A stretch of DNA of 64,000 nucleotides from NCBI GenBank assembly GCA_977017575.1, contig CDRNVI010000015.1, positions 434,001 through 498,000 of the forward strand, in the 5' to 3' direction. Numbering within the stretch: position 1 is the stretch's first letter; each line of letters begins with the position of its first letter. The position numbers and the translations under genes were made by a program. Shown here piece after piece: positions 1 through 10,125 of the stretch. Under the pieces are notes generated by a model, which saw nothing but the letters and a program-made list of their open reading frames with translations, was not told the origin of the DNA and did no database searches. This DNA comes from Paramoeba atlantica (Eukaryota; Discosea).

Positions 1-185
1 CATCGACCATCTTCACGCTCGTGAGCTTCGAGGGAAGCACAATTTACTCTCTTTTACACTTTCATAGCTTTTACACTTTCATAGTTTTTTAGGTCATGTT
101 TTCATAAAATCCTTCATGAATTCCTTAGTGTGGTATTATCAATGCCTAGCATCTGTCCCTCGCCGGAGGCATTTCTCGCCGGTTT

Positions 186-243
186 TTGGGGCCACTTGGG
201 GCCACCAAGGCCCACTAGGGGCCACACTGGGCCACTCGGGCCC
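186..243. repeat. Degenerate GGGCCACT-type short repeats
   Basis: A GC-rich patch made of imperfect repeats around GGGGCCACT lies just outside the left end of the Tc1/mariner element. Nothing else is recognisable in bases 1-250. Confidence 0.5.
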
Positions 244-251
244 TGCATTGG

Positions 252-1692
252 GTCCAAAGGAGAGATCTCGACGCGAATATGATCGGAACGATATTTTGCG
301 CCTATTTAAACACACCTAAAAAGTAGGGTGTGCACGACGATTTTTTTCAAAAATTGCACATTTGAAAATGTGGATAAAAAAGTCTTAAAAAGCAATAAAA
401 AAGTTATTTAGTACGAAATAACCCCCCGTTCGTAACTCTTCTAACCGTTTTGGGAGGCCCTTCAGAGTCTTTTCTAGGATATCCCGCTTTTCGGTTAGGA
501 GATATTCAATAGCCTTGGTATGGCCTCTCGCAATTCATGCCTATTCTTCGGACACAAAGAACTATGAATGTAGTCATCCATGATAGACCACAAGTTTTCT
601 ATCAAGTTTAAGTCAGGTTACTTTGAGTGCCAATCAATTATGTTTAGGCCTGCTTGCAATCCCGCACGACGGGCTTGCCCATGACCCGGTGCATTGTCAA
701 GAACAATGATGGAACATGGTCGGCGTCGAACCCAATTAAAAAAGCCGCTCCTTTTACTCATGACCTTGAAAAAAGAGTCATTACTTACGGTGTCGTGCTC
801 CCCAAACTCGTGAAAACAATGAGGTTGTGGTATACCCCATTTAAGGCTGACACCCATCCATACAAGGACACCCTTCCCCCCATACCAACGATCAGTTTGG
901 GGTGGTGGTTCACGATCGGGATCGTCCTTATGGGCGAGGTAGGTAATTTTCTTACAGTGTGTACTGCAACGAAAAAGTTTTTCGTCTGTCCAGATGACAT
1001 TCTGAAGCTGACTCTCTGCCAGTCCTTCAAAATATTCTGCAAGACGCAGACGGTTTTCCTTATGTAAAAGCTTTCGAACCATCGTCTTCATGATGTACCC
1101 CATCTTTTTCAAGGCTCGTTTCACAGTCATGAGACTGCAGGGGTAGAGGTTTCGATCAAGTCTTTTGTAAACCCATTTAAATCCCGGACACCCATACGGG
1201 TTACTACGTTCACTCTCTACAAGAGTAACAAGCGTTTGCTTAAACTCGTCTGTGATAACCGTTGGACTACGTACGTAGTTTTTCCGTGGCACATCACCTG
1301 TTTTGGCAATTCGCTCAACATAGCGATGAGCACTGCTCTTTCCGCAATTCATCATACATACTGTTTCCCTCATAGATTTTCCCTGATGCACTTCGTGCGC
1401 GCTCACAATCCGTGTGCCGTAGGATGCATGCTCGGGGGATACATGACGGAAGTTTAATCTACAATGATTTATAAAAATTTAATAAAATGATTTATGTCAT
1501 TTTCCCATTTGGAACTTAATAAAAGAGAATTATATCCTTTAATAGACAATTTTAACGGGATTTGCACAATTTTTACATACATTTGCATATTTTTTGGAGG
1601 TTTTTTTATATTTTTTTACCATTTTTTACAAGTGTGTTTAACTAGGCGCAAAGTGTCGTTCCGATCATATTCGCGTCGAGATCTCCCTTTTG
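252..1692 (-). mobile_element. Tc1/mariner DNA transposon with long terminal inverted repeats
   Basis: About 1.4 kb bounded by near-identical inverted repeats of roughly 55-60 bp. The left copy (about 262-318) begins GAGATCTCGACGCGAATATG; its reverse complement lies at about 1630-1685. The two differ by a few substitutions, and an imperfect match continues a few bases further out on both sides. No clean TA duplication is visible, so the exact ends are uncertain. The only long ORF is the transposase on the minus strand. Confidence 0.8.
486..1406 (-). pseudogene. Tc1/mariner-type DDE transposase, interrupted by one in-frame stop
   Basis: The minus-strand ORF (262 aa) has an N-terminal helix-turn-helix-like part (CGKSSAHRYVERI), then the catalytic motifs WTDEKLF (first Asp) and VLDNAPGH (second Asp). 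A TAA at 618-620 interrupts it directly before the in-frame continuation PDLNLIENLW, which carries the third catalytic acid (E). All three acidic residues therefore survive and only one nonsense change is visible in the catalytic core. The frame stays readable into the C-terminal tail (SIMDDYIHSSLCPKNRHELR). The upstream N-terminus is not well defined. Probably a recently inactivated copy, or one mobilised in trans. Confidence 0.8.
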
Positions 1693-2862
1693 CAACAAAA
1701 ATCAGGTGAAACGGACCCACGGCCCAAAAATGGGAGGTGTCCCGATATTGGTGATCCCCCCTGTATAGTTTCAACATTTCTAAAACACATTTCAACACAT
1801 TTCTAGAACAATAGGCAGTTACCACGTTCACAAATGTCATGCACATGCATTGTTTCATAACACTTTAGAGTATCTATTGAAAGTTCCCGTGCAGTGAATT
1901 CAGATTTCAAGACAACCGGATGTTTTTCATCAACATGAAGTTCATCAAAACAAAATAAATGTGCTAGCATCTGTTTCCTCTACGGTCGTCTGGGCACGTA
2001 CATTGGGTTCCCCCAGTGCCAATATACACTGTAACGGCGATCTGTGTCTCGCAATGAGAAGCCAGATACGGATTTCATCAACGATACCGCTTTTGGTGAC
2101 AAAAAGGGACCAAATTCTGGCACTTTTAAACGACACTTAGGCGCGTCCTCAAGTTCTTTGAAACAAGTTCGTTTCCGAAGTCGCTCTCCACAGCGAAAAC
2201 AAGGAGTGTACGCCTCGAAGAATGATTTTTCATCCATAGAACAACATTTTCAGTAGTTTTCAGCAGGATCGAAGTCACCAATATTATTCAGGCTAATGGT
2301 GTGCACCCTAGATAGCCCATATAGACGAAATCAATGCGGAAATACAACAGGAGCGTACCAGATGTACGCATAATTACGAAAAACAATTGTAAACAAAATC
2401 TCAAAAAAAATAGGGTCAATTTAGAGTACATTTTTGCCGGATAATAGCCCTTCCTCTTTTATGCCGTATTACTTCTTTTTTTATTACGCTGAAAGAATTG
2501 TTGCATCAATTGGGTAATGAAGCGTTCCTCTCTGTCTCTAATTCGACGAAATTTCATATCAAAATGCTACTTTGCGCAAAAATACTTTACTTTGTGCAGA
2601 AGTGCTTTACTTTGTGCAGAAGTTCTTTACTTTGTGCAGAAGTGCTTAACTTTCCCTCATGCTATTCCTCAGCATATAGGGGTACAAACTGCGTTATCAA
2701 ATTCAAAAAATGAACCTGAATATTGAATTTTAGACCTTCAACCGGCTTTGAAAAACAAACCGCTGTTTCGCGGTGTTTCGCGCTGTTTCACAAACTTAAC
2801 CCGCAGCCCCTCACATGTATCAACATCAAAGTACGTCCTTATGTCATAAGGACTCATAATTT
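1693..2862. other. Intergenic repeat-rich DNA with a small CxxC-containing reading frame
   Basis: No convincing gene. A minus-strand frame at 1980-2237 (85 aa) contains CFRCGERLRKRTC followed by another Cys, a possible zinc-binding fragment of an unidentified protein or element. A perfect small palindrome, GTCCTTATG/CATAAGGAC, sits at 2835-2853 directly before a HER copy. Confidence 0.35.
2567..2646. repeat. 20-bp tandem repeat, about 4 units
   Basis: Three close copies and one diverged copy of the 20-bp unit TTTACTTTGTGCAGAAGTGC run head to tail. Overlapping short ORFs here simply translate the repeat. Confidence 0.85.
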
Positions 2863-3555
2863 AGGCTCTTCGTTAAACGCGGCGGTTGTTTTCAACTTAG
2901 AAGTCACTCATGCTGCGCGCTTCGCGTTGAAAACTACCACCGCGTTTAACGAAGAGCTTAAAAAAGAAAAATCTCCGAAAGATCATGAATAATCTCCTTT
3001 TTCGGGGGTAAATGCTCGATTTTTCGGCAACAATTGCGAAATTTTACACCGAATTTGGGCTGTTTTGGATGACTTACCAGTAGGGGCAGGAGTCGAATCT
3101 GTCGACAAAAACGTCGTAGAATCGTAGCTGAGGTCCGAAACTCCTAAAACACGTTTTAGGAGTCGATTTTGGAAAAATAAGATTTTTACTTTTTTTTGGG
3201 TCTAAAAAAAGAATTTTTTTGGTCACCCCAAAAATTTCGGAAATTTTGACCTTGTCGGACCCCTCCCGCGCGTACCAGGGGGGGGGGGGTGGAAAATTAT
3301 CGCCGCGGTATACTCTACCACTTCCCTACGCTCGATTTTGAAAAGCAAAAAATTCGAAAAAAAAATCGCGACGTATGCCCCTCCCCCCTGGATCCCCCAT
3401 TTTTTCGAATTTTTTTTCTGTTTTGGACCACCGGGGCCCCCTTTTATATTTTTTTCTTCTATTATATTACTGTGTTCCTCTTTATTTTTTCACTGTTTTT
3501 GATCACTTTTTTTTCAATAATCGAGGGTAGAGAGGTAGTTATAGAACCACCGCAA
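2863..3555 (+). mobile_element. HER copy A1 (hairpin-ended repeat)
   Basis: Starts with a long imperfect palindrome (about 2863-2970): left arm AGGCTCTTCGTTAAACGCGG, right arm its reverse complement followed by TTAAAAAAGAAAA, with a loop of about 30 bases. It then runs through noncoding sequence with conserved T-, G- and C-runs and ends at TAGTTATAGAACCACCGCAA. The far end resembles a smaller hairpin related to the GCGGTGGTTGT of the first. No ORF of substance. Same family as copies at 3883, 16128, 19808, 33254 and 58096. Confidence 0.75.
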
Positions 3556-3561
3556 TAAGCA

Positions 3562-3883
3562 TACCGTATACCCCCCCCAGTAAGGTACCCCCCCAGTAAG
3601 AGAGATTTGGCCCTTTTTGGGCTGACCCCCAGTAAGAGAGATTTGGCTTGGGAGCCCAACAGGGGGCGTATAGGGGGTAGGGGGTGAGCGTCTGCATGTT
3701 GAGGGCCTCGGGGATAACCCAAAGAAGCGTTTTAACACGTTTTCAGAAGCAAAAAATAGAAAAAATTGTCAAAGAAGTTGGGAGAAAAGAGGAAACTGGC
3801 CAAAAAAGCATACCCCCCCCAATAAGAGAGATTTGGCCATTTCGACCCAAGACCCATTCTCCTCCAGGGGGGCGTATACGGTA
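3562..3883. mobile_element. C-tract MITE between two HER copies
   Basis: Terminal inverted repeats TACCGTATACCCCCCC (left, 3562) and GGGGGGCGTATACGGTA (right, ending 3883), each bounded by TA as in mariner-type target duplications. The inside holds three direct copies of a block reading CCCCCAGTAAGAGAGATTTG or near it, plus unrelated sequence. About 320 bp, noncoding. It lies exactly where HER copy A2 is truncated, so it probably inserted there or caused the deletion. Confidence 0.7.
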
Positions 3884-4472
3884 ATAGAAGAAAAAATATA
3901 AAAAGGGGCTCCGGTGGTCCAAAACTGGAAAAACAAAATTGAAAAAAATGGGGGATTTAGGGGGGGGGGTCCAGGGGGGCATACGTCGCGAAATTTTTTT
4001 TCGATTTTTTTACTTTTCGAAATCGAGCGCAGGGAAGTGGTAGAGTAGGCCGCGGCGATAATTTTCCATCCCCCCCTGGTACGCGCAGGAGGGGTCCAAC
4101 AAGGTCAAAATTTCCGAAATTTTGGGGGTGACCCAAAAAAAAGTAAAAATATTCTTTTTCCAAAATCGACTCCTAAAACGCGTTTTAAGAGTTTTAGACC
4201 TCAGCTACCATTCTGCGACATTTTTTTCGCCAGATTCGCCTCCTACGTCTATTGGTAAGGCATCAAAAACGGCCCAAATCTGGGGTAAATTTTCGCAATT
4301 TTCGCCTAAAAATCGAGCTGTTTCACCCAAAAAAAATAGTTATTCAAGATCCTTTTTTGGCGATTTTTCTTTTTTAGGCTCTTCGTTAAACGCGGTGGTA
4401 GTTTTCAACGCGAAGCGCACAGCATGAGTGAGTTCTAAGTTGAAAACAACCGCCGCGTTAAACGAAGAGCCT
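3883..4472 (-). mobile_element. HER copy A2, truncated, facing A1
   Basis: Inverted relative to A1. The long palindrome (about 4375-4472) is at its right end, and the conserved body is recognisable through the ATAGAAGAAAAAATATAAAA block at 3883. Its distal end with the small hairpin, roughly 120 bp, is missing where the C-tract MITE lies. A1, the MITE and A2 together form a 1.6-kb inverted repeat. Confidence 0.7.
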
Positions 4473-4902
4473 GTGTTATTGTTGTTGTTGTTGTTGTTGG
4501 TAACAAGAGCGCCTGCAATCCCCACATGCAAGCGCCGCAAGTACCACTCCAGCTCTCGGGCTCGACCCGAGTACGGGGATGCAAGGCTATCTTAGGTCGC
4601 TTCACCAGTGACAATGAACACTCCGTAGTTAGCCTACCATGTGTCACTCCCACTGGGAGGGTTCCTGTTCGAGCACGAACGCCGCGTTTTGGGAATGCTG
4701 TGTATCATGGGATACATACCACATATTACATGTCTGAAGATTCTGATTCGCGAAACCCTATCGTCCTACTGACGAACGTCGTACCAAATTCTTTATACCT
4801 ATTCCACGCGTACTGCAAACGGGTCCACGTGTTTAATCTCCTAGACTCAAGATCCGCTTGTGTGTAGTTTATATTTGGTCGCGTACCGACATCTGCCAAA
4901 TT
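4473..4902. repeat. (GTT)n microsatellite and unassigned sequence
   Basis: About seven GTT units at 4478-4500 abut the end of HER A2. The following 370 bases contain a GC-richer 113-aa reading frame (4526-4867, +) without recognisable motifs; I do not call it a gene. Confidence 0.5.
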
Positions 4903-7602
4903 TTACTGGCTTGGAATATCACATATTATGAGTCTGCCGAAGAAGGTGGTATGGGGAGCTACTATCTCATCCAACTTTTGAATCGGCGAGTATCCTTTTA
5001 TAAAATCTCGTGATGCAGGCACGCTGTCACTGGCTATGATAACGTTCGAGAGACCTCGACGCAATGCTACTTGAATTGCGCGCGAGATGGCAGTTGCTTC
5101 GGCCAAAACTACTTCAAGTTGACATTTTTCTTCTACAACGTATTCAGACAGAATGATTCCATTTTCTAGTGGCCAGACAGCCCATCGTGTGGTAGTGGCA
5201 TCTACCGCGGCATAAAAGACTCTTTTATTGCTTGCACTTTTTCGATGCATCTTCCAATCACATAGTTTTAAGTTCTTGTGATAAATTCGTTCGGAGAGAG
5301 ATAATATTTGATGTCTTACTTCAAGTGGAATGTTTTCTGTGTCCCAATTTTCCACTGTTCCGAGATCACTTTGATGTTTTGTTAATCTACCTAGCATTCG
5401 TTGAGGTATTCCCAGGATGGTAGAGGCGTGCCGAAAATAACCGCAGTATTGAAATAATGTGCGCGGTGTTAGAGTGGACAGGGCCTGTGCTGCGCTGTGC
5501 CAACATTGGACCCTATTAGGATCGACCTTCCATGAGAGATTTCCACTATTTTGTATTATTTGAATTCCGCAGTACGTGAATATGAATGAACTAGGTTCAA
5601 GGGTGATGTATTTTGCTACGACATTGCACGCCTGGAAGTTGTGTACCAGATGCCGGTACCATTCTCTAAGTTGATTATCTGATGATACAATTAGGAAGGA
5701 ATCGTACATTAGGGCTATAAAGCCGAATCCATCTAGGCGCATGATTCCAGGTACATCAATGCTGTTAGAAGCGTTTTCGAGACATCCTGAATTAAGTGTA
5801 CTGTCTTGGCGATATAATATGATGCTCCACATCAGACTTTGGGCTATGCTGCATGCGTGCTTATAGCCCATGGGTAAGACGGTTGGTCGGAGAAACGTAT
5901 TATCTTGCCGTAAACAGCACGCTTTCCCGAGCGTCGAAGAGATTGGTATTTGATAATACCAATTTCGGATGTCGCCATGCAGAAATCTGAGTTGCTTTGC
6001 GGCACAGTCTACAAGACTAATCAGCGATTGAACAAGATCTTGCGTGCTGGGAATATTAAAATCAATGCCAGCAATTGTAGTTTTTTCATTGCACCATCGC
6101 AGGTCAAATATGGCGCGTGAATAGGTTTCGTCTTTGAAAACGGCCACATAAATATTTATTTACCCATAAATATTTATTTGCCCACACCTCGAACGACATC
6201 GGGTGCAACGGGTCTTAAAACACCGACGTCTGAAAGTGTTTGCAAATGGTTTCGATAGTGAACAGAGTTCGGCGCGTCAAGCTCATTATGAACATCTTCG
6301 AATGGCCTAGTCGAGAGTAATTCTACAGCTTGGCGCACATAGGGGGTTTTTGTGAATAAAGCATGATGGACTTTCATTCCCCCAACATTTATCAATGGAC
6401 ATAGTGGGTCCCTATCGCTCGCGAATCCTCCGCGAGAAGCATTCTCGTATAGCATTACGTCTTCGTAGCATTCTACATAGTGCTGCACAGTGGACACCAC
6501 TCTATTCACCAGTTAGATCTGAACTGGTGGGTAATACAGGCTATTACACAGTGGAGTCTAAAAACATTGTCATATCTAAAAGACATATTCTATATCCAAG
6601 CATATTTTTTTTTAATTAAAAGACTTGTTTGTAATGCGTTGCATTAGGGCATAGAGTATTGCGTTACGGAATATTCAGACATCCACCGTCCACGACGAAG
6701 TCTAATTGATAAATCAACTCCTTGTCTTTTCAGATGGCCTGCTCCACCATGGCGAAGACTGTGAAAGCTCCATTTTTGATGCGGGTTCCACTTTAGTTCC
6801 GATGCGACCGTATTGATTAATTTGTTTGCCTTAACTTTGTTCCAATTAGAGAATAACAATATACATTGTATATACTATTGTTGTTTTGTAGGAGGTGCCG
6901 CAATAGAAGCTTGACCTCTGGCGCTTCTACAGTATCGACTTCATGGCGTTGACGAGCCTTTCCACCACGAATACGAATTATCGCCTCGTCCGCTATTTCA
7001 ACATCGTCTCTACGGAGAGCATGTAACTGACTGTGCCGTAAGAGAGCGTAGAACGCAATCGCATACCCTTGAGCGTAAAAAAGTTCACCCATGTTGCTGT
7101 ATGCGCGTGTTAATTCTCGAAGCTGTTCGTAAGTTATCGAGCCTCGGGGTTGGGGGTCCAAGCAGAGACGGCAGGCGCCTTTAAATCGCCTGCGAAAACG
7201 GAAAGATTGAGTACAACAGTTAAGATTGAGTCCAACAGTACAAATGGGCATATCCTCCAATTGACGCCACACCAGTGCCGCCCGAAATGATTCGAGGGTG
7301 GGGGCGCGGTAAAAACGAGAAACACTGACACAAAATGCAAGAAATGTTTCCTCAGTAATATTTGAAACACCTTGCACATCGAGTAACTCCTCCAGGCGCG
7401 AAAAGTAAAATATTCGCTTTTGCGCGGTCCTTGGGGCTACAGAAAGTTGCGCAAGTCGAAGATGATCCTGATTATACAATGAGCGTTGGATTCCCGACCT
7501 AATTTGGGAATCGTTAACACGGCGTCGCCTATGAACAACCATCTGCTCCAAAAGCAAAAATAGGGACGAGAAAACTAAAATATATGAAATAAAGGAAAGC
7601 AC
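4903..7602 (-). mobile_element. Tyrosine-recombinase (YR) retrotransposon fossil, VIPER/TATE-DIRS-like
   Basis: Minus-strand remnant of a YR retrotransposon. In 5' to 3' order the parts are a tyrosine recombinase region (about 7602-6644, with the HSLRHGGA-type His/Arg box near its end) and a reverse transcriptase plus RNase H region (about 6509-4903). Recombinase ahead of RT is the order in VIPER and TATE of trypanosomatids, whereas Ngaro elements have it last. No capsid-type ORF or terminal repeats could be recognised. It is broken, with a few interruptions (about three or four), and looks like an old but not ancient copy. Confidence 0.75.
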
Positions 7603-8087
7603 GTCGCGAATATGACGTCTAATACGACGCTCCTATTTTTTAAATTTCTATGCTCATTTTTATGAGCAGAAACTAGATAGTGCTCAAGATAAATCTAAAA
7701 TGAGCTATAGTGTGAGCTTGCCGACTGAGAGTATATGGGGATGTATTGTGCTGAATGCTTCATTCATAAAAAAATCGCTGTACGGATAACTTGAGTATGC
7801 TTATAGCACAAGTGTTTATAATGATATGGCGTATAGCACTCTATATTGCGTATATTAATGAAATTTTTGCTCTTATATTTAAAAATACTTTTCCGTTATA
7901 AAGTATAATGCATAGAAATATTCGATGGAGTTCAACAAGTATTCGATGGTGTTCAACTCATGCTACTGATGTGTACTAGGTGAATGTATTCCGATAGTTT
8001 TTATTCCGAGTTGTTGCATAAATCCGATTACTAATATTTCTACAAAAGAAAAATATTAAAAATATTAAAAAAAAAGAAAAACAGATT
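7603..8087. other. AT-rich spacer
   Basis: No ORF or motif of note between the YR fossil and the LINE. It ends in A-rich runs (8041-8090) that would suit a LINE insertion site. Confidence 0.5.
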
Positions 8088-8125
8088 AAAATTAACGATA
8101 AAGATACAGCTTCTGTACCTTGTTG
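8088..8125 (+). other. Spliced-leader exon-like sequence at the LINE 5' end
   Basis: Reads TTAACGATAAAG then ATACAGCTTCTGTACCTTGTTG, in two parts. Kinetoplastid and diplonemid SL exons end CAGTTTCTGTACTTTATTG or nearly so; 16 of these 19 positions match and the three differences are transitions. An upstream TAACG also fits the AACTAACGCTA start. What follows is CTTTTC, not the GT of an SL RNA gene, and a LINE ATG comes 32 bp later (8157). It is best read as a spliced exon joined to LINE mRNA and reverse transcribed with it. The comparison uses remembered consensus sequences. Confidence 0.65.
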
Positions 8126-9816
8126 CTTTTCTTTCCTACTGACTTACAATACACCAATGAAAGACCCTCGGTCAGGGGGGAAACTGTGGTGTTGTCACTG
8201 TGGCACACGTTTTGTCCCACAGAGCCCCTCCCATCGCTTTCGCGGGAATTGCTCATCCAAATTCGTGTCTCCTCCCACACAACCTGCTATCAGGTCGTAT
8301 CCGCCGCGCAAGGCTTTCGCACCGAAATCACTTCCCTCCCGACGCCCGCAAGAAATCCTGTGTGGGCTGCTCCGCCCCTTTTTACCCAGCGAGACCGTAC
8401 TTCCGGTGGTGCGAGCCTTGCTCGGTATCACAATCGAACGCTTAGTCAGAATCCAAAACATGCGAAGTCTGCTCCTCCTCCTTTACCCCCGCGCGCCATT
8501 ACTTTAGACGCTGCGATGAGTGTGACTTGCTACCCCCGCAGAAACGCACCATTGCTTCATCGTCGAAGCCCCCTCGTATCACCGCCTCCGCGAATCACAT
8601 CCGTAGTGTGACCTCAAAACTTTCGCCGCAGTCCACCGCCCCCTCCAAGAGAACTTATCGGTGCACATATGCTCAAGCACTCGAGTCACATTTTGGCGAA
8701 CGTCCGAAGCCCTCTTTCGCTCCAATGGGCTGAAATACAAGCGCGCCCAAAGTGGTGCGACACCGCGCACTTACTCTCGATGAGCGCTTCTCATTAATTG
8801 AAAAGGCTCAGAAGGAGTCTCGGCCCCAGGTTATGAAAAGAACTCGGACGCCTAATGATGGATTCCTGGCCTATATAGAAGCATGCTCGGAAGCACACGA
8901 GTTCTCCTCAGCCGTGGCACAGCTGCTTGTCCAGGAGGAATTGTCCCGACACAAGATTTACGTCGCCAATTTACAGGTCATAAAACAGTACCACATCGCC
9001 TTGACCCGTAAACTATCCATCACGAAAAAGCTGGGGCACGTATGCTCCACATGCAGCAAGCAATTCATGGACGCTTCACTCCTCCACGAACACCAACGAA
9101 CCCATCTTGAACATGACATTAAAAAGGCCTTCCGATTAGCTTTGGAAAGAGAGAAGACCCTCCTAGAATAAAGTAAAGCCTTTGAGACCGTCCTGTTGCC
9201 CATGGCCCGGTACTCGGGCCTGCCTCACGACAGCCCCGATTCCCCTCTCGAGAAATTTCCGATATCCCCATAGAGGAGTGGATGTACGACGACGACAACG
9301 AGCGGGAACCGGGAGACACTAGTATAGATGTACGCCTGTGCTTTTCCCCGGACTCCGCTGCAAGTATACAGATAAAACAAATATCTCCCAGCCATTCCCT
9401 ACAATTCGTCCGCGACAGGTTCTTTGAACACCGGTCTGCGCAACGAACTCGTGACCCTCTGCGAAACTCACTCCGGAAACAGCTTTGACCTAGACTGTGC
9501 CATTGGACAACTTCCCGCCGGTACCTCTGTGAGCGCAGCGCTTCAATGCGCTTCCCAACCTAGCACGATCCCTCGCCACAGGACCGCAGTCTTTAGCTAT
9601 CCCACGGGACGCACCCTTATCGTCATCCCCAAGATCACACCCCCCGACCGGTATCACTTTGCCCTTTGCAACCAAATCGGGATCGACACGGAATTTGCCT
9701 CTGCCTGGAGAGAGATTCCCTCCCAGGACGGACCGCTTTGGTGTTACGCCCCAGCCGAAGGCCTGATTGCCAAATCTGGATGGAGTAAAACGCAGATAGA
9801 TATCGGTCTTATGCGA

Positions 9817-9843
9817 GGGGGGGTGGAGGGGAACCCGGGCCCT
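9817..9843 (+). other. 2A-like ribosome-skipping motif GGVEGNPGP
   Basis: GLMRGGVEGNPGP fits the 2A core (D/G)-V-E-x-N-P-G-P, which makes ribosomes skip the Gly-Pro bond. Trypanosome L1Tc/ingi and many other non-LTR elements carry such motifs near their N-terminus. Its GWSKTQIDI leader is repeated downstream as GWSRMCMKT before a degenerate GGVEQNQDP at 10006-10032. Confidence 0.7.
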
Positions 9844-10005
9844 CGAAACCCTTGTCCACACTTGTTCAGATTTAAATTTTCTCCGAAAACACAGAACACG
9901 TTGCTCCCCCAAGCATTACGCAACCCAATTTCCTTTTTTCCCTCCTCGTCGCTCTCCTCCGAAACGGGATGGAGCCGAATGTGCATGAAAACTGAACTTT
10001 TTCGG

Positions 10006-10032
10006 GGCGGGGTGGAACAAAACCAGGACCCA
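10006..10032 (+). other. Degenerate second 2A-like motif
   Basis: GGVEQNQDP, in the same frame about 63 codons after the intact motif and preceded by a similar GWS-containing leader. The essential NPGP is lost, so skipping is not expected here. It looks like a decayed duplicate. Confidence 0.5.
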
Positions 10033-10125
10033 ACACCTCGTACTCGGCTAAACGATCACTTCTCCTTCAATCTAACGACCGTTCTGCAACCCCCTTTTCC
10101 AGCTGGCATCAAGATGAAACCCGGG

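Larger units (their letters stand above)
8157..10125 (+). pseudogene. LINE N-terminal region: triplicated CxxC modules, C2H2 finger, 2A-like motifs
   Basis: Three modules of the form C-x2-C, Phe, Pro, Arg, Phe-Arg, C-x2-C are visible. CHCGTRFVPQSPSHRFRGNC (about 8190) is degenerate in its second pair, CVGCSAPFYPARPYFRWCEPC without its first C lies at about 8358, and CEVCSSSFTPARHYFRRCDEC without its first C at about 8464. They are in different frames, so frameshifts have accumulated. A 139-aa frame (8752-9171) holds a clean C2H2 finger starting CSTCSKQFMDASLLHEHQRT. A 258-aa frame (9424-10200) carries the 2A-like motifs. The fingers probably bind nucleic acid for RNP assembly or target choice, as inferred for R2-type N-terminal fingers. 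Confidence 0.7.

Noticed and set aside
2517-2726. Cys/Phe-rich small protein
   Set aside because: It is the translation of the 20-bp tandem repeat.
4660-4690. Possible tRNA T-arm (CTGTTCGAGC)
   Set aside because: No cloverleaf could be built around it; no other tRNA or rRNA was seen anywhere in the window.
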